Positions 8,611-16,571 are shown, numbered from the stretch's first letter. The stretch is 57,217 nucleotides of DNA from Cyanobacteria bacterium UBA6984 (GCA_002450015.1 DJYG01000018.1:1-57217), one strand, 5' to 3'. The notes: a model not told the origin generated them from the sequence alone. Translations and numbers: made by a program.

Positions 8611-10536
8611 TTAATACATCATATCACCAACACCAAATGTGAAGTAACCGTTTCTACGTGTTGCTCCCATTGGATTTGTAAGCGGAACACCATAATCAAT
8701 TGATAATGGTCCAAGTCCCGGAATATATATTTTTATACCAACACCGGCACTGATAGCCTGTCCCGGTCTGTCATATAATTTATTTGTTAAATTATCAGCC
8801 CCAAAAACTTTACCGGCATCAACAAAGAATGATAATTTTAAATTATCAAAAAACGGAACTTTCTTAATTCTGTCTAAGAATAACAACGGTGTATTTAATT
8901 CCGCAGAACCCATAACAAAGCCATTACCTGTACCAACAGTACCCATTCTATAACCTCTAACCGTGTATGGACCTCCTAAACGATATTGCATAACTTCAGG
9001 TGTATGTTCTGCACCATGAATTATTCCACCGGCCTTTGCAGTTAAAGAAAATGATGATTTACTCATTACAGGAAAATATCTCTTTATTGAACCTTGCAAT
9101 TTACCATGAGTTTTCTTAATACCATTTAAAGCTACGTTTTCAGAAAATTTTACACTTGCAAGAACACCATTTCTTGTGTTTACAGAAGAATCTCTGGTAT
9201 CATATATCAAGCCCGGAGCAAGCGAAACAAAAAATCCGCCTTCTAATTGTTCATTTCTTGCCCTTCTGAGTGCGGCTTCGTTAAATGCTGCACCTTGTTT
9301 TGCAATTGCACGTTTTCTAAGTGCATTGTAATCACCTTCTTTAACATTTACATTTTCTAAACCTAATGTAAATGTTGCAGATAAATTTTCATTTTCTTTT
9401 ATTCTGTGTGCAAGACCAAACTCTGCTCCAAATCTTTGTTCCATTGCCAACGGAACTTGATATGAACCAAAATCTCTAAAGAATAATTTTGCTGATAATG
9501 AATTGTCAGCATTTAAGAAATATGGTTCAAAGAAATTAATTTCTGCTTGCAAGTTTGCTCTGCGTAATACTGAAGAATCACTCATAACAACACCTGTACC
9601 GGCAAGGAAATTAGCACCTATGCGTTGACCTCTGCCCAGAAAATTATTATCAGTAATACCAACAGAACCGAAAAAACCTGTTGCAGAATCAATACCTGCA
9701 CCAAGAGATAGTGTTGCAGAACGTTGTTCTTTTACGTCTATTGTAATATCGTAAGTATCAGGATTTTCATAAGATGGTTCAATATCACGATTTACATCTT
9801 TAAATGCTTGAGTTGCATATAATCTTACCAAATCAGCTTTTAATAGATTTTCATTGTAAACCATGCCGGGTTCTGTTAATATATTTCTTTGGATAACATA
9901 ATCTTTTGTTTTTTCGTTACCTGTAATAGAAATTGAATTTATTATACCTTCTGATATTTTTAAGTTGATTGTACCGTCAGGGTCATCATAAAATTCGCTC
10001 ACTCTTGCTAATATATAACCTTTATTTGCATAATAGTTTTGAATATTTTCTATTGCATCATTTATTTGCGCTACATTTTGAGGTTTTCCTCTGAGAGGCA
10101 GCAGATATGACAGAATTTCTTCTGTGGAAACAACAGTATTTCCTTCAATTGTAAAATCGGTTATAGGCATATTTTCTTCTACAATAAGTCTTAAAGTAAT
10201 TGAATTGTCCGCATTTTTAATAGGAATTGCCTTTAATCGGTCAGAAAAAAAGCCCATTTGATATATTCTTTTTAAATCCGTTTGAAGTAAATCTCTGTTA
10301 TATACATCACCTGAATGCAGCTGCATTTTTTCTAAGATATATTCAGGTTTAATTACATTCGGACCTGATATTTCAATATCTTTAATATACATTTTTGCAT
10401 CATCATCGACGGATATTAAGGGCTTTTTCACCTTTTGTGTTTGGTCTGAATTTTCAATCGCAAACACACTTGTCGCACCTGCAACAAGCATACAAAATAT
10501 GAGTAATAGTTGATATATATATCTAAGCGAGTTCAA
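8611..10536 (-). CDS. bamA: BamA/Omp85 outer-membrane assembly protein
   Basis: Inserts beta-barrel proteins into the outer membrane. Residues about 1-27 are a signal peptide. About residues 50-275 hold three POTRA repeats (IKDIEISGPNVIKPEYIL; ITDFTIEGNTVVSTEEIL; INSISITGNEKTKDYVIQ), the number usual in cyanobacterial Omp85 and fewer than the five of proteobacteria. The rest is the 16-strand barrel with the VRGYR motif of the lid loop (about 529-533) and a C-terminal aromatic strand. The start is TTG 10536 with AGGG eight bases upstream; an in-frame TGA two codons further up excludes a longer protein. First gene of a run with the skp-like, FlhA-like and GH77 genes. Confidence 0.87.
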   Translation of the reverse strand: MNSLRYIYQLLLIFCMLVAGATSVFAIENSDQTQKVKKPLISVDDDAKMYIKDIEISGPNVIKPEYILEKMQLHSGDVYNRDLLQTDLKRIYQMGFFSDRLKAIPIKNADNSITLRLIVEENMPITDFTIEGNTVVSTEEILSYLLPLRGKPQNVAQINDAIENIQNYYANKGYILARVSEFYDDPDGTINLKISEGIINSISITGNEKTKDYVIQRNILTEPGMVYNENLLKADLVRLYATQAFKDVNRDIEPSYENPDTYDITIDVKEQRSATLSLGAGIDSATGFFGSVGITDNNFLGRGQRIGANFLAGTGVVMSDSSVLRRANLQAEINFFEPYFLNADNSLSAKLFFRDFGSYQVPLAMEQRFGAEFGLAHRIKENENLSATFTLGLENVNVKEGDYNALRKRAIAKQGAAFNEAALRRARNEQLEGGFFVSLAPGLIYDTRDSSVNTRNGVLASVKFSENVALNGIKKTHGKLQGSIKRYFPVMSKSSFSLTAKAGGIIHGAEHTPEVMQYRLGGPYTVRGYRMGTVGTGNGFVMGSAELNTPLLFLDRIKKVPFFDNLKLSFFVDAGKVFGADNLTNKLYDRPGQAISAGVGIKIYIPGLGPLSIDYGVPLTNPMGATRRNGYFTFGVGDMMY

Positions 10537-11110
10537 AACTCAAACCCTAATCTTTTTTCTTCTCCGTTCGAGCTATTTATATTTTTGTTATTCAAACGAA
10601 ATTTGTGTACTATCTATTATACAAAAATTATATATTAAACATGACATGATTTCCAATAAATTTTTCATGTTAACACTATTGTTACAAACAGTATAAATGT
10701 AGATATAATAGATATCTTGCCAAAAACAAAAATTATGATATAAAAAATTATTTATGTAAAAAAACAATATATAAAATATAAAAAATTCAATCAAATATTT
10801 AATATGTTTTGAAATAGATAAAAGCTAGTTATAGACATTTATTTTTTTATATCAATTACAAAAGCTTATTAAATATTAAAAGTCTATTATCTAAGTTTTT
10901 TTATCAGTATCATGGTTTGCAAATGATTTCATATAGTTTTCATTCAGACTTTGTTCTATAATCTATTAAAGCGACATTTTTTGCTGTTTTTTGTTAGCAG
11001 CAATACTTGATGTAATTATTTCCTTCTAACTTTTTGTTGCATAATCATACAAATAATACTTAAAGGGTGGGTTATATACTTATGTGTTACAAAAATATTT
11101 ATTTTTATAA
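10537..11110. other. 574-bp very AT-rich intergenic region
   Basis: No convincing gene is seen; short reading frames here are low-complexity AT sequence without ribosome-binding sites. It separates bamA from a small exported-protein gene. It contains a -10-like TATAAT on the minus strand (10616-10621) that could serve bamA, a TTGCTG/CAGCAA inverted repeat near 10978-11003, and an 11-bp TTAAAGCGACA (10966-10976) that recurs inverted at 11544-11554. Confidence 0.5.
10616..10621 (-). promoter_or_regulatory. Possible -10 box for bamA
   Basis: TATAAT on the minus strand, preceded directly by TG, about 80 bases before the bamA start. No good -35 hexamer stands 16-18 bases upstream, so this is tentative. 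Confidence 0.35.
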
Positions 11111-11518
11111 TTAACGTTTGTTTTGTGGATTCATCAATTTTGATCCGTATAAAAGCGGACAGGAATTACCTTTCCAACTACCGTTAATTATTATATTATT
11201 TTCATCTGTTTCAATAGTTTTTTTGCAGAAGTCAGCTATGGTTTCTCCTCCAATGCTAAAAACAGTTTCATTGCCTTTTTTATCTGTCGAGCTAATAGAA
11301 ATTCCACCGGAATTTCTACTATTACTATAATCGTAATCAATCCAAATGAATAAATTTTTACCTGCAATATTTTTTTCTTCGTCCGGATAGCCCCATTGTT
11401 TTATCATAGCATCAAGAGGATAACCTATCCAAGACTTTATGCACCTATCCATAAAAGTTTCCCAACCATACGCACATGTAGTAGTTAACAGTAAACAAGT
11501 TAAAATAATTTTTTTCAT
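11111..11518 (-). CDS. Small exported protein of unknown function
   Basis: About 135 residues. The ATG at 11518 gives a clean signal peptide (MKKIILTCLLLTTTCAYG) and has GAGGTT ten bases upstream; a GTG at 11536 would add six residues but has no such site. The mature part opens WETFMDRCIKSWIGYPLDAMIKQWG, a Trp-Gly-Tyr-Pro pattern like that of small envelope proteins with a BamE-like fold. Three further Cys residues are present. I do not recognise a named family. It stands alone between two non-coding stretches. Confidence 0.6.
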   Translation of the reverse strand: MKKIILTCLLLTTTCAYGWETFMDRCIKSWIGYPLDAMIKQWGYPDEEKNIAGKNLFIWIDYDYSNSRNSGGISISSTDKKGNETVFSIGGETIADFCKKTIETDENNIIINGSWKGNSCPLLYGSKLMNPQNKR

Positions 11519-11536
11519 GATAAAACATAACCTCAC

Positions 11537-11762
11537 AAAATAGTGTCGCTTTAAAAATATTTTGCGCTAATAATTTTTTATACATTACAAGCCACACCTA
11601 GTGTTTTTTTTTTTTATGGCGGGGGACACATCAAGGTTCAAACTTTTTAGGAAATATTACGAACTCTTGAACGATACCCCTAATGCCCGAAAGATATGTT
11701 TTCTCATATCTTCACTCAAAATGGTAGCATAAATATTAGGAATTATCAAAACTATGAACTAC
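11537..11762. other. Intergenic region with hairpins and a tRNA-3'-end-like sequence
   Basis: This holds a perfect hairpin AAGATATG/CATATCTT near 11690-11712, inverted GTTCAA/TTGAAC at 11635-11671, a 12-base T run near 11604-11615, and TGGCGGGGG at 11617-11625. Read on the minus strand, the segment from 11650 to 11617 resembles a degenerate tRNA T-arm and acceptor ending GTCCCCCGCCA. No full cloverleaf can be built. No gene is seen. Confidence 0.45.
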
Positions 11763-12419
11763 TTATTTTAATGTCAATAATAATGTCATTTTGAATTTGC
11801 CATCAGCTTTTACATAGTGTTTGCCGTTTTTAGCAAATTTAAAGTTTTCACCTGCTTTAATTGTATGTTCTTTGCCCTCATAGCCGATTATACCCTGACC
11901 GTCAAGAGCAAATATTAATGCTTCCCCTGGAGCAGAATGTTCAGAAAGCCCAGTTCCTTCATCAAAACTCATAATAACAAATTTTAATTTAGGGTCATTG
12001 ATTAAATCCATATTAACAATTCTGCCTTCTTGATATGGAAGCAAATCTGCTAATTTTAATACTTTTCCTGCTTCTAAAACTTCGTTCATATTTGACTCCT
12101 TTCTTATGGCTATTTCGGTATAAATACAGCCTGTTTTAGTTCTCATTCCGACAGGTTCACCCATTGGAAGAACAATACTTTCATCTTTATTTAATTCCCA
12201 TACTTTATTATATGCCGTATAAACATCCATTTCGCCTGAATTAACTATGCAAATTTTAGGATATTCATAAGTTTCGGCACTAATATCAGTATTTTGGGCA
12301 AGTGAAAAATAGTTTATATCATAACCATTTTCACTATATATCGTTTTTGAAACCGTACAGCCTTTAACTGTCGGATTATCATTACTTATTGAAAATATTT
12401 CGCCTGTTTTTTCTTTCAT
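11763..12419 (-). CDS. Two-half cupin protein
   Basis: A 218-residue protein made of two cupin-like halves (about 1-105 and 110-218). The second half has the better-preserved motifs: EHSAPGEALIFALDGQG (about 158-174, His and Glu of motif 1) and AGENFKFAKNGKHYVKA (about 189-205, His of motif 2). That could bind one metal ion; the substrate is unknown. It follows ldh with a 12-base gap and is probably in the same transcript, so it would share the Crp/Fnr-type operator upstream of ldh. Such cupins are often sensors or small-molecule enzymes; no function is assigned. Confidence 0.7.
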   Translation of the reverse strand: MKEKTGEIFSISNDNPTVKGCTVSKTIYSENGYDINYFSLAQNTDISAETYEYPKICIVNSGEMDVYTAYNKVWELNKDESIVLPMGEPVGMRTKTGCIYTEIAIRKESNMNEVLEAGKVLKLADLLPYQEGRIVNMDLINDPKLKFVIMSFDEGTGLSEHSAPGEALIFALDGQGIIGYEGKEHTIKAGENFKFAKNGKHYVKADGKFKMTLLLTLK

Positions 12420-12431
12420 TATATTTACCCC

Positions 12432-13397
12432 TTACACTTCGTTTTGACTTAATGTATCTTTTAAGGTTTGAGCCGATTGTTGGAGTTTAGATATTTCTTC
12501 TTCATTTAATTGAATAGGAACTAAACACTCAACCCCATCTTTACCGACTATTGCAGGCATACTTAATGAAATTCCTTCAATCCCGAAATCACCTTTCATA
12601 AGTGAAGAAATCGGAAGTATTGATTTTTCGTCTCTTACAATGGCTTCACAAATGCGTTTTACAGCCATTGCAACACCATAATATGTTGCTTTTTTCTTCT
12701 CTATAATTTCATAGGCACTATTTTTAACATTTTCTGCAATTCTTTTCATTGCTTCATCATGGTTAAAATGCCCTCTCATTTCACAGAATTTATTTAAAGG
12801 TATTCCTGAAACATTAGCAGATGACCAAGCAGCGATTTCACTATCTCCATGTTCACCTATAATAAATGCGTGAACACTTCGGGAATCAACATTTAAGTGG
12901 TTTCCGAGTTCATATTTTAATCTTGCTGTATCAAGGACAGTTCCCGAACCAATGACTTTATTTTCAGGAAGTCCTGAAAGTTTTTGAGCAACTGTTGTTA
13001 GTATATCAACAGGATTTGCAACAATAAGCAGAACCCCGTTAAAATCTCTTTTCTTGATTTCAGGAATAATGGATTTAAAAATAGATATATTTTTCTTTAC
13101 TAAATCAAGTCTTGTTTCTCCCGGTTTTTGATTAGCACCTGCTGTTACAATAATCAGACTTGCATCTTTTATATCATCATAATCTCCTGCATAAATCTTT
13201 ATAGGTTTTGCAAACGGAACCCCATGGCTAATATCCAATGCTTCTCCTTCTGCTTTAGATTTATCCGCATCTATCAAAACCATTTCTGAAAATAATCCTG
13301 ATTGCATTATTGCAAACGAACACGCAGCACCCACAAATCCACAGCCAATCATAACGACTTTTCTGACATTTGTACAATTCAAGCAATTTTTTTCCAT
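12432..13397 (-). CDS. ldh: L-lactate dehydrogenase
   Basis: Reduces pyruvate to lactate with NADH, regenerating NAD in fermentation. The Rossmann motif is GCGFVGAA (about 18-25), followed by the substrate loop region GANQKPGETRLDL (about 87-99), ANPVDILT (about 126-133), and the catalytic His in IGEHGDSE (about 180-187). GETR carries the substrate Arg. Gln rather than Arg in the loop (NQKPG) favours lactate over malate dehydrogenase. The extra N-terminal MEKNCLNCTN with two Cys is unusual. A TATACT -10 and a palindromic operator lie upstream, so control by the Crp/Fnr regulator encoded nearby is likely. Confidence 0.87.
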   Translation of the reverse strand: MEKNCLNCTNVRKVVMIGCGFVGAACSFAIMQSGLFSEMVLIDADKSKAEGEALDISHGVPFAKPIKIYAGDYDDIKDASLIIVTAGANQKPGETRLDLVKKNISIFKSIIPEIKKRDFNGVLLIVANPVDILTTVAQKLSGLPENKVIGSGTVLDTARLKYELGNHLNVDSRSVHAFIIGEHGDSEIAAWSSANVSGIPLNKFCEMRGHFNHDEAMKRIAENVKNSAYEIIEKKKATYYGVAMAVKRICEAIVRDEKSILPISSLMKGDFGIEGISLSMPAIVGKDGVECLVPIQLNEEEISKLQQSAQTLKDTLSQNEV

Positions 13398-13434
13398 TTG
13401 TATTACCTCTTGATTTACTTCTGATTATACTTTT

Positions 13435-13440
13435 AGTATA
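13435..13440 (-). promoter_or_regulatory. -10 box of ldh
   Basis: TATACT on the minus strand. A start of transcription about 7 bases beyond would put the palindrome at 13462-13477 close to -41.5, the position from which Crp/Fnr activators act on class II promoters. Confidence 0.55.
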
Positions 13441-13461
13441 AAACATGTTCATAAACATTTC

Positions 13462-13477
13462 TGTTGTTTTTCCAACA
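13462..13477 (-). promoter_or_regulatory. Predicted Crp/Fnr-type operator upstream of ldh
   Basis: TGTTGTTTTTCCAACA, 14 of 16 bases identical to the palindrome in the hcp/regulator intergenic region at 15129-15144. The half-site is TGTTG(G). It lies about 65 bases before the ldh start codon, at the spacing to the -10 box expected for activation. Confidence 0.6.
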
Positions 13478-13492
13478 AAATTATTTATACAA

Positions 13493-13516
13493 TAAAAAGG
13501 CGATTTTTCAACCGCC
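13493..13516 (-). terminator. Terminator after hcp
   Basis: On the minus strand GGCGGTT pairs with AATCGCC (one G-U pair) around GAAA, followed by TTTTTATTG. It lies about 20 bases beyond the hcp stop. Confidence 0.75.
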
Positions 13517-13534
13517 CCTTTGAAAATAACGAAA

Positions 13535-15055
13535 TTATTTTGTCAATATTTCTTTTAAATCCTGTTCAGGTGTTGTAGTTGCTCCAATTTTAAATTTATC
13601 AATCAACACATTTAAAACATTTGGTGAAACAAAGGCAGGTAAACTTGGGCCGAGTTTAATATTTGTAATTCCTAAATACAACAATGTTAAAAGAACACAA
13701 ACTGCTTTTTGTTCATACCAAGAAAGGACTATTGATAGCGGTAAGTCATTTACTCCACAATTAAACACTTTTGCAAGTTCTACCGCAACTTTTATTCCTG
13801 AATAAGAATCGTTGCATTGACCTAAATCTAATAATCTTGGAATCCCTCCAATATCACCCAATTCCAAATCGTTAAATCTGTACTTACCACAAGCACATGT
13901 TAAAACAAGAGTATCTTTGGGGGTTTGTTTCACAAATTCAGTATAATAATTTCTACCTGGTTTTGCACCGTCACATCCACCTACTAAAAAGATATGTTTT
14001 AATGCACCTGTCTTAACAGCATCAACAACCTTATCTGCAACAGATAAAATTGTATGGTGTCCAAAACCAACAGTTATTGTTTCTCCTCCATTAATTCCTG
14101 GCATTTTCTTAATTTCTTTGTAGCCAACAAGTTCAAGTGCTTTATTTATAACTGATGTAAAGTCTTTATGACCATTTTTATCTGCCTTAATATATTCACA
14201 TTCAGGATAATGTACTGCTGCAGTTGTAAATACTCTATCTTTATATGAGTCTTTTACTGGCATTATACAGTTTGTTGTAAATAAAATTGCACCCGGAATA
14301 TTATCAAATTCTTTTTGCTGATTTTGCCATGCAGTACCGAAATTACCCTTTAAATGTTCATATTTTTTTAGTTCAGGGTAAGCGTGAGCAGGGAGCATTT
14401 CGCCATGGGTATAAATATTTATTCCCTTACCTTCTGTTTGCTCTAATAGCATTTTTAAATCGTGCAAATCGTGTCCTGTTATAACTATAAACGGTTTTGC
14501 CTCAATATTTTTTGTAACAGTTGTAGGTTCAGGGTTTCCATAAGTTTCAGTATTTGCTTTATCAAGCATTTCCATACATTTGAAATTAACCTCTCCTGTT
14601 TTTAGAACAAGAGCAATTAGTTCTTCTACGGATAAATCTTTCTCTAATACTGATAAACCTTCATAGAAAAAGTTATTAACAGTTTCATTTTTATATCCAA
14701 GCACCCACGCATGATGAGCATAAGCAGCCATACCTTTTAAACCGAATAAAATCAGTGATTTTAAACTTCTGACATCAACATTATCATTCCATAGAGTTTT
14801 CATATCAAACTTATTATTGTTTATCATAGTTTTTAGGGACTCATTATCAAAATTAGCATTTGTAATTGTTGTAAAAAGACCTTCTATGATTTTTAGTGTA
14901 GTTTCATCATTTGGTGTAGTTTTAGATAGTTCTATTAAAGAACTGATGACCTCATCTTGAAGATTTGCAGTATCTTCTTTTTTTCCACAGACACCACAAA
15001 TTGTGCAACCCTGCCCTTTTGCAGTCTGCTCACATTGAAAACAAAACATTGACAT
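13535..15055 (-). CDS. hcp: Hybrid cluster protein (hydroxylamine reductase)
   Basis: A cytoplasmic iron-sulfur/oxo protein that reduces nitric oxide or hydroxylamine in anaerobes. The N-terminus CFQCEQTAKGQGCTICGVC has Cx2Cx8Cx5C spacing, the strict-anaerobe class with a [4Fe-4S] cluster. Hybrid-cluster ligands are seen in GHDLHDL, the TTNCIMPV region, GGCDGAKPGR, LTCACGKYRF and DLGQCNDSY. The true start is ATG 15055 with AAAGGAG eight bases upstream, giving 507 residues; an upstream in-frame ATG at 15097 has no such site. It is divergent from a Crp/Fnr regulator with a shared palindrome between them. Confidence 0.92.
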   Translation of the reverse strand: MSMFCFQCEQTAKGQGCTICGVCGKKEDTANLQDEVISSLIELSKTTPNDETTLKIIEGLFTTITNANFDNESLKTMINNNKFDMKTLWNDNVDVRSLKSLILFGLKGMAAYAHHAWVLGYKNETVNNFFYEGLSVLEKDLSVEELIALVLKTGEVNFKCMEMLDKANTETYGNPEPTTVTKNIEAKPFIVITGHDLHDLKMLLEQTEGKGINIYTHGEMLPAHAYPELKKYEHLKGNFGTAWQNQQKEFDNIPGAILFTTNCIMPVKDSYKDRVFTTAAVHYPECEYIKADKNGHKDFTSVINKALELVGYKEIKKMPGINGGETITVGFGHHTILSVADKVVDAVKTGALKHIFLVGGCDGAKPGRNYYTEFVKQTPKDTLVLTCACGKYRFNDLELGDIGGIPRLLDLGQCNDSYSGIKVAVELAKVFNCGVNDLPLSIVLSWYEQKAVCVLLTLLYLGITNIKLGPSLPAFVSPNVLNVLIDKFKIGATTTPEQDLKEILTK

Positions 15056-15103
15056 AATAATTTCTCCTTTTAAATTTGATGTTTTACTTGATAACATTTT
15101 AAA

Positions 15104-15109
15104 TTTATA
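15104..15109 (-). promoter_or_regulatory. Candidate -10 box of hcp
   Basis: TATAAA on the minus strand; an overlapping TATAGT (15109-15114) is an alternative. With the first, the operator at 15129-15144 is centred about 40 bases before the predicted transcript start. Confidence 0.45.
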
Positions 15110-15128
15110 CTATATTCATATATAAGTC

Positions 15129-15144
15129 TGTTGGATTTCCAACA
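15129..15144. promoter_or_regulatory. Predicted Crp/Fnr-type operator between hcp and its regulator
   Basis: TGTTGGATTTCCAACA is a perfect palindrome with 7-base arms and a 2-base centre. It lies between the divergent hcp and crp/fnr-type genes, 14 bases before the regulator's GTG start, so it could activate hcp and autorepress the regulator. A second copy lies upstream of ldh. Confidence 0.68.
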
Positions 15145-15157
15145 TAATAGGTGAAAT

Positions 15158-15814
15158 GTGCTAAATGAATTAGAAAAAATAAAAGATAGTGAATTATTAA
15201 ATGGCATAACTGTTGAAGAATTGTCATCTATGCTTGGGTGTTTGAGAGGAGTAATTAAAAAGTACCAAAAAGATGAATTAGTTTTATCTGAAGGAGAAAA
15301 AATTGAAAAATTCGGGTTGCTTATTGAAGGTAGGTTACGAATTGTTTTGTATGATTATTTAGGAAATAAGACTATAATATCTGAAATTAAACCAAATCAA
15401 ATTTTCGGGGAAGCATTTGCATATGTAGATAAAGTATCCTCAACAAATATAGAAGCAATTGAGGATAGTAAAATTTTGTTTTTAGATTCCGAGAAATTAT
15501 CTACCCCTTGTAATAACGGCTGTTTATTTCATAAGCAACTTGTAAAAAACCTGCTCTATATAATTTCAAACAAAAATGTTAATCTGACCGAAAAAATTGA
15601 GTGTATGTCGCAGAGAACAACAAGGGAAAAATTACTTATATTTCTGAATATGGAATCTATTAAAAACAATTCTAAAGAGTTTACTATTGCATTTGACAGA
15701 CAAGCACTTGCAGATTATTTAGGAGTAGAGAGAAGTGCAATGTCAGCAGAATTAAGCAAACTTCGTAATGAAGGTGTCTTAGAGAGTGAAAAAAATAAGT
15801 TTAAGTTACTTTAA
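15158..15814 (+). CDS. Crp/Fnr-family transcriptional regulator (HcpR-like by context)
   Basis: A 218-residue regulator. Residues about 15-125 are the cNMP-type sensor barrel (KDELVLSEGEKIEKFGLLIEGR opening, about 39-60), then a long dimer helix and a C-terminal winged helix with RQALADYLGVERSAMSAEL as its recognition region (about 181-199). No Fnr-type N-terminal Cys cluster is present, although two Cys occur near 117-121. The GTG at 15158 follows AGGTGA four bases away. Position opposite hcp and the shared palindrome suggest it senses nitrosative stress, as HcpR regulators do. The sensed ligand is inference. Confidence 0.82.
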   Translation: MLNELEKIKDSELLNGITVEELSSMLGCLRGVIKKYQKDELVLSEGEKIEKFGLLIEGRLRIVLYDYLGNKTIISEIKPNQIFGEAFAYVDKVSSTNIEAIEDSKILFLDSEKLSTPCNNGCLFHKQLVKNLLYIISNKNVNLTEKIECMSQRTTREKLLIFLNMESIKNNSKEFTIAFDRQALADYLGVERSAMSAELSKLRNEGVLESEKNKFKLL

Positions 15815-15829
15815 ACAAAAGCTGTGAGT

Positions 15830-16087
15830 TTATTTAAAAACTCTCGGATTTAGTATTTTGCCGTTTAGCAATTTACTTTCACCCTTTTTCAGAATATTGC
15901 TTACATTAGGTTGTAATTCAGGATAATATTCTTTAAGGTGTTTTATCAATGGTTTCATTTTCATATTGAACATGCAAGTTGCATACTTAGCCATTCGTTT
16001 TTGTTCCATTTCTTTTGGTTCTTCTGGGCCTCTGTGTAAGGTTATTATGTATTCATCTACTTTAGATGTCATAGTTTCTTTATTCAT
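15830..16087 (-). CDS. Small protein of unknown function
   Basis: An 85-residue, Lys- and Met-rich protein with no signal peptide or membrane helix. I start it at ATG 16087, with AGGAGG six bases upstream; the longer in-frame ATG at 16150 lacks a site and would run into tRNA-like sequence. It is convergent with the Crp/Fnr gene, 15 bases away. I recognise no family. The segment CMFNMKMKPLIKHLKEYYPEL may form two helices. It could be under the same stress control, but no palindrome is seen before it. Confidence 0.55.
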   Translation of the reverse strand: MNKETMTSKVDEYIITLHRGPEEPKEMEQKRMAKYATCMFNMKMKPLIKHLKEYYPELQPNVSNILKKGESKLLNGKILNPRVFK

Positions 16088-16128
16088 AGTTTTCCTCCTT
16101 CTATATAAACAGAATAAAATATCAAAAG

Positions 16129-16150
16129 GATTGACGAGATTCGAACTCAC
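16129..16150 (-). pseudogene. Partial tRNA-Asp T-arm copy
   Basis: TGACGAGATTCGAACTCAC matches 16 of 19 bases of the T-arm of the intact tRNA-Asp downstream. The acceptor side has diverged and no anticodon arm follows. It is one of two partial copies on the same strand. Confidence 0.5.
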
Positions 16151-16217
16151 TAAAATTCAATAATAATAACAAAATTAGTCCCAAACACACACTATAAAAG
16201 AAATGCCGGGATAACAG

Positions 16218-16243
16218 AAAAGCCCTGTAATAACAGGACTTTT
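16218..16243. terminator. Hairpin after the truncated tRNA-Asp copy
   Basis: AAAAG-CCTGT and ACAGG-CTTTT pair around AATA with one mismatch. On the minus strand it directly follows the second tRNA-3'-end copy, as the terminator at 16433-16469 follows the real tRNA. It may work in both directions. Confidence 0.55.
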
Positions 16244-16250
16244 AAGTAAA

Positions 16251-16269
16251 TGGCGGGGCTGACGAGGCT
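16251..16269 (-). repeat. Truncated direct repeat of the tRNA-Asp 3' end
   Basis: These 19 bases (TGGCGGGGCTGACGAGGCT on the plus strand) are identical to 16474-16492, the 3' end of tRNA-Asp including CCA. Identity then stops. A 3'-end repeat 223 bases from an intact tRNA is what integration at a tRNA gene leaves behind; unequal duplication is the alternative. Confidence 0.7.
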
Positions 16270-16420
16270 GTCTTGACCTGTTCGCATTAAACGTGTCTAC
16301 GGATTTTCTTTTCAGAAACTTCGTTTCTTCCAAAGAAAAGTCCTCCGCACTCTGCTCACAGGTCGCTCGAACTCTGGCAGGTTTAAACAAACCTGCAGCG
16401 AGTTCTCACCTCTTATGCGT
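16270..16420 (-). other. Strongly structured sequence between tRNA-Asp repeats (candidate ncRNA or mini-element)
   Basis: Clearly richer in GC and in pairing than its surroundings. A perfect 8-bp stem GCAGGTTT/AAACCTGC (16377-16396) is enclosed by GAACTC/GAGTTC (16369-16405). A long hairpin at 16301-16343 pairs GGA, TTTTCTTT and AGAAAC with their complements, and is enclosed by GACCTGT (16275-16281)/ACAGGTC (16358-16364). An open frame crosses it, but the composition looks non-coding. I do not recognise a known RNA family. Confidence 0.5.
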
Positions 16421-16432
16421 TCGACAATATGA

Positions 16433-16469
16433 CAATAAAAAAACAGACCTTGCGGTCTGCTTTTTATTG
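16433..16469. terminator. Terminator after tRNA-Asp
   Basis: CAGACC/GGTCTG around TTGC, extended by CAATAAAAA/TTTTTATTG. On the minus strand it starts 5 bases after the tRNA CCA. Confidence 0.82.
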
Positions 16470-16473
16470 TAAA

Positions 16474-16551
16474 TGGCGGGGCTGACGAGGCTCGAACTCG
16501 CGACCTTCTGCGTGACAGGCAGACACTCTAACCAAACTGAGCTACAACCCC
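16474..16551 (-). tRNA. tRNA-Asp (anticodon GTC)
   Basis: On the minus strand the gene begins GGGGTTGTAGCTCAG and ends CAGCCCC-G-CCA, giving a 7-bp acceptor stem with one G-U pair and an encoded CCA. The anticodon arm is TCTGC-CTGTCAC-GCAGA with GTC in the middle of the loop, and the T-arm has TTCGAGC. Length is 78 bases. A promoter and a terminator flank it, so it is a single-gene unit. Confidence 0.95.
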
Positions 16552-16571
16552 ATTTATTTATTTGTAAGATA

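Noticed and set aside
10588..10794. 68-codon reverse-strand reading frame upstream of bamA
   Set aside because: Low-complexity AT-rich translation (Tyr/Phe/Ile runs), no ribosome-binding site, no recognisable domain.
10966..11554. 11-bp inverted TTAAAGCGACA flanking the small exported-protein gene as transposon ends
   Set aside because: Short, about 580 bp apart, no target duplication and no transposase.
16175..16390. 71-codon reading frame across the structured element
   Set aside because: It runs through perfect hairpins and the tRNA 3'-end repeat and has no ribosome-binding site; the sequence looks selected for structure, not protein.
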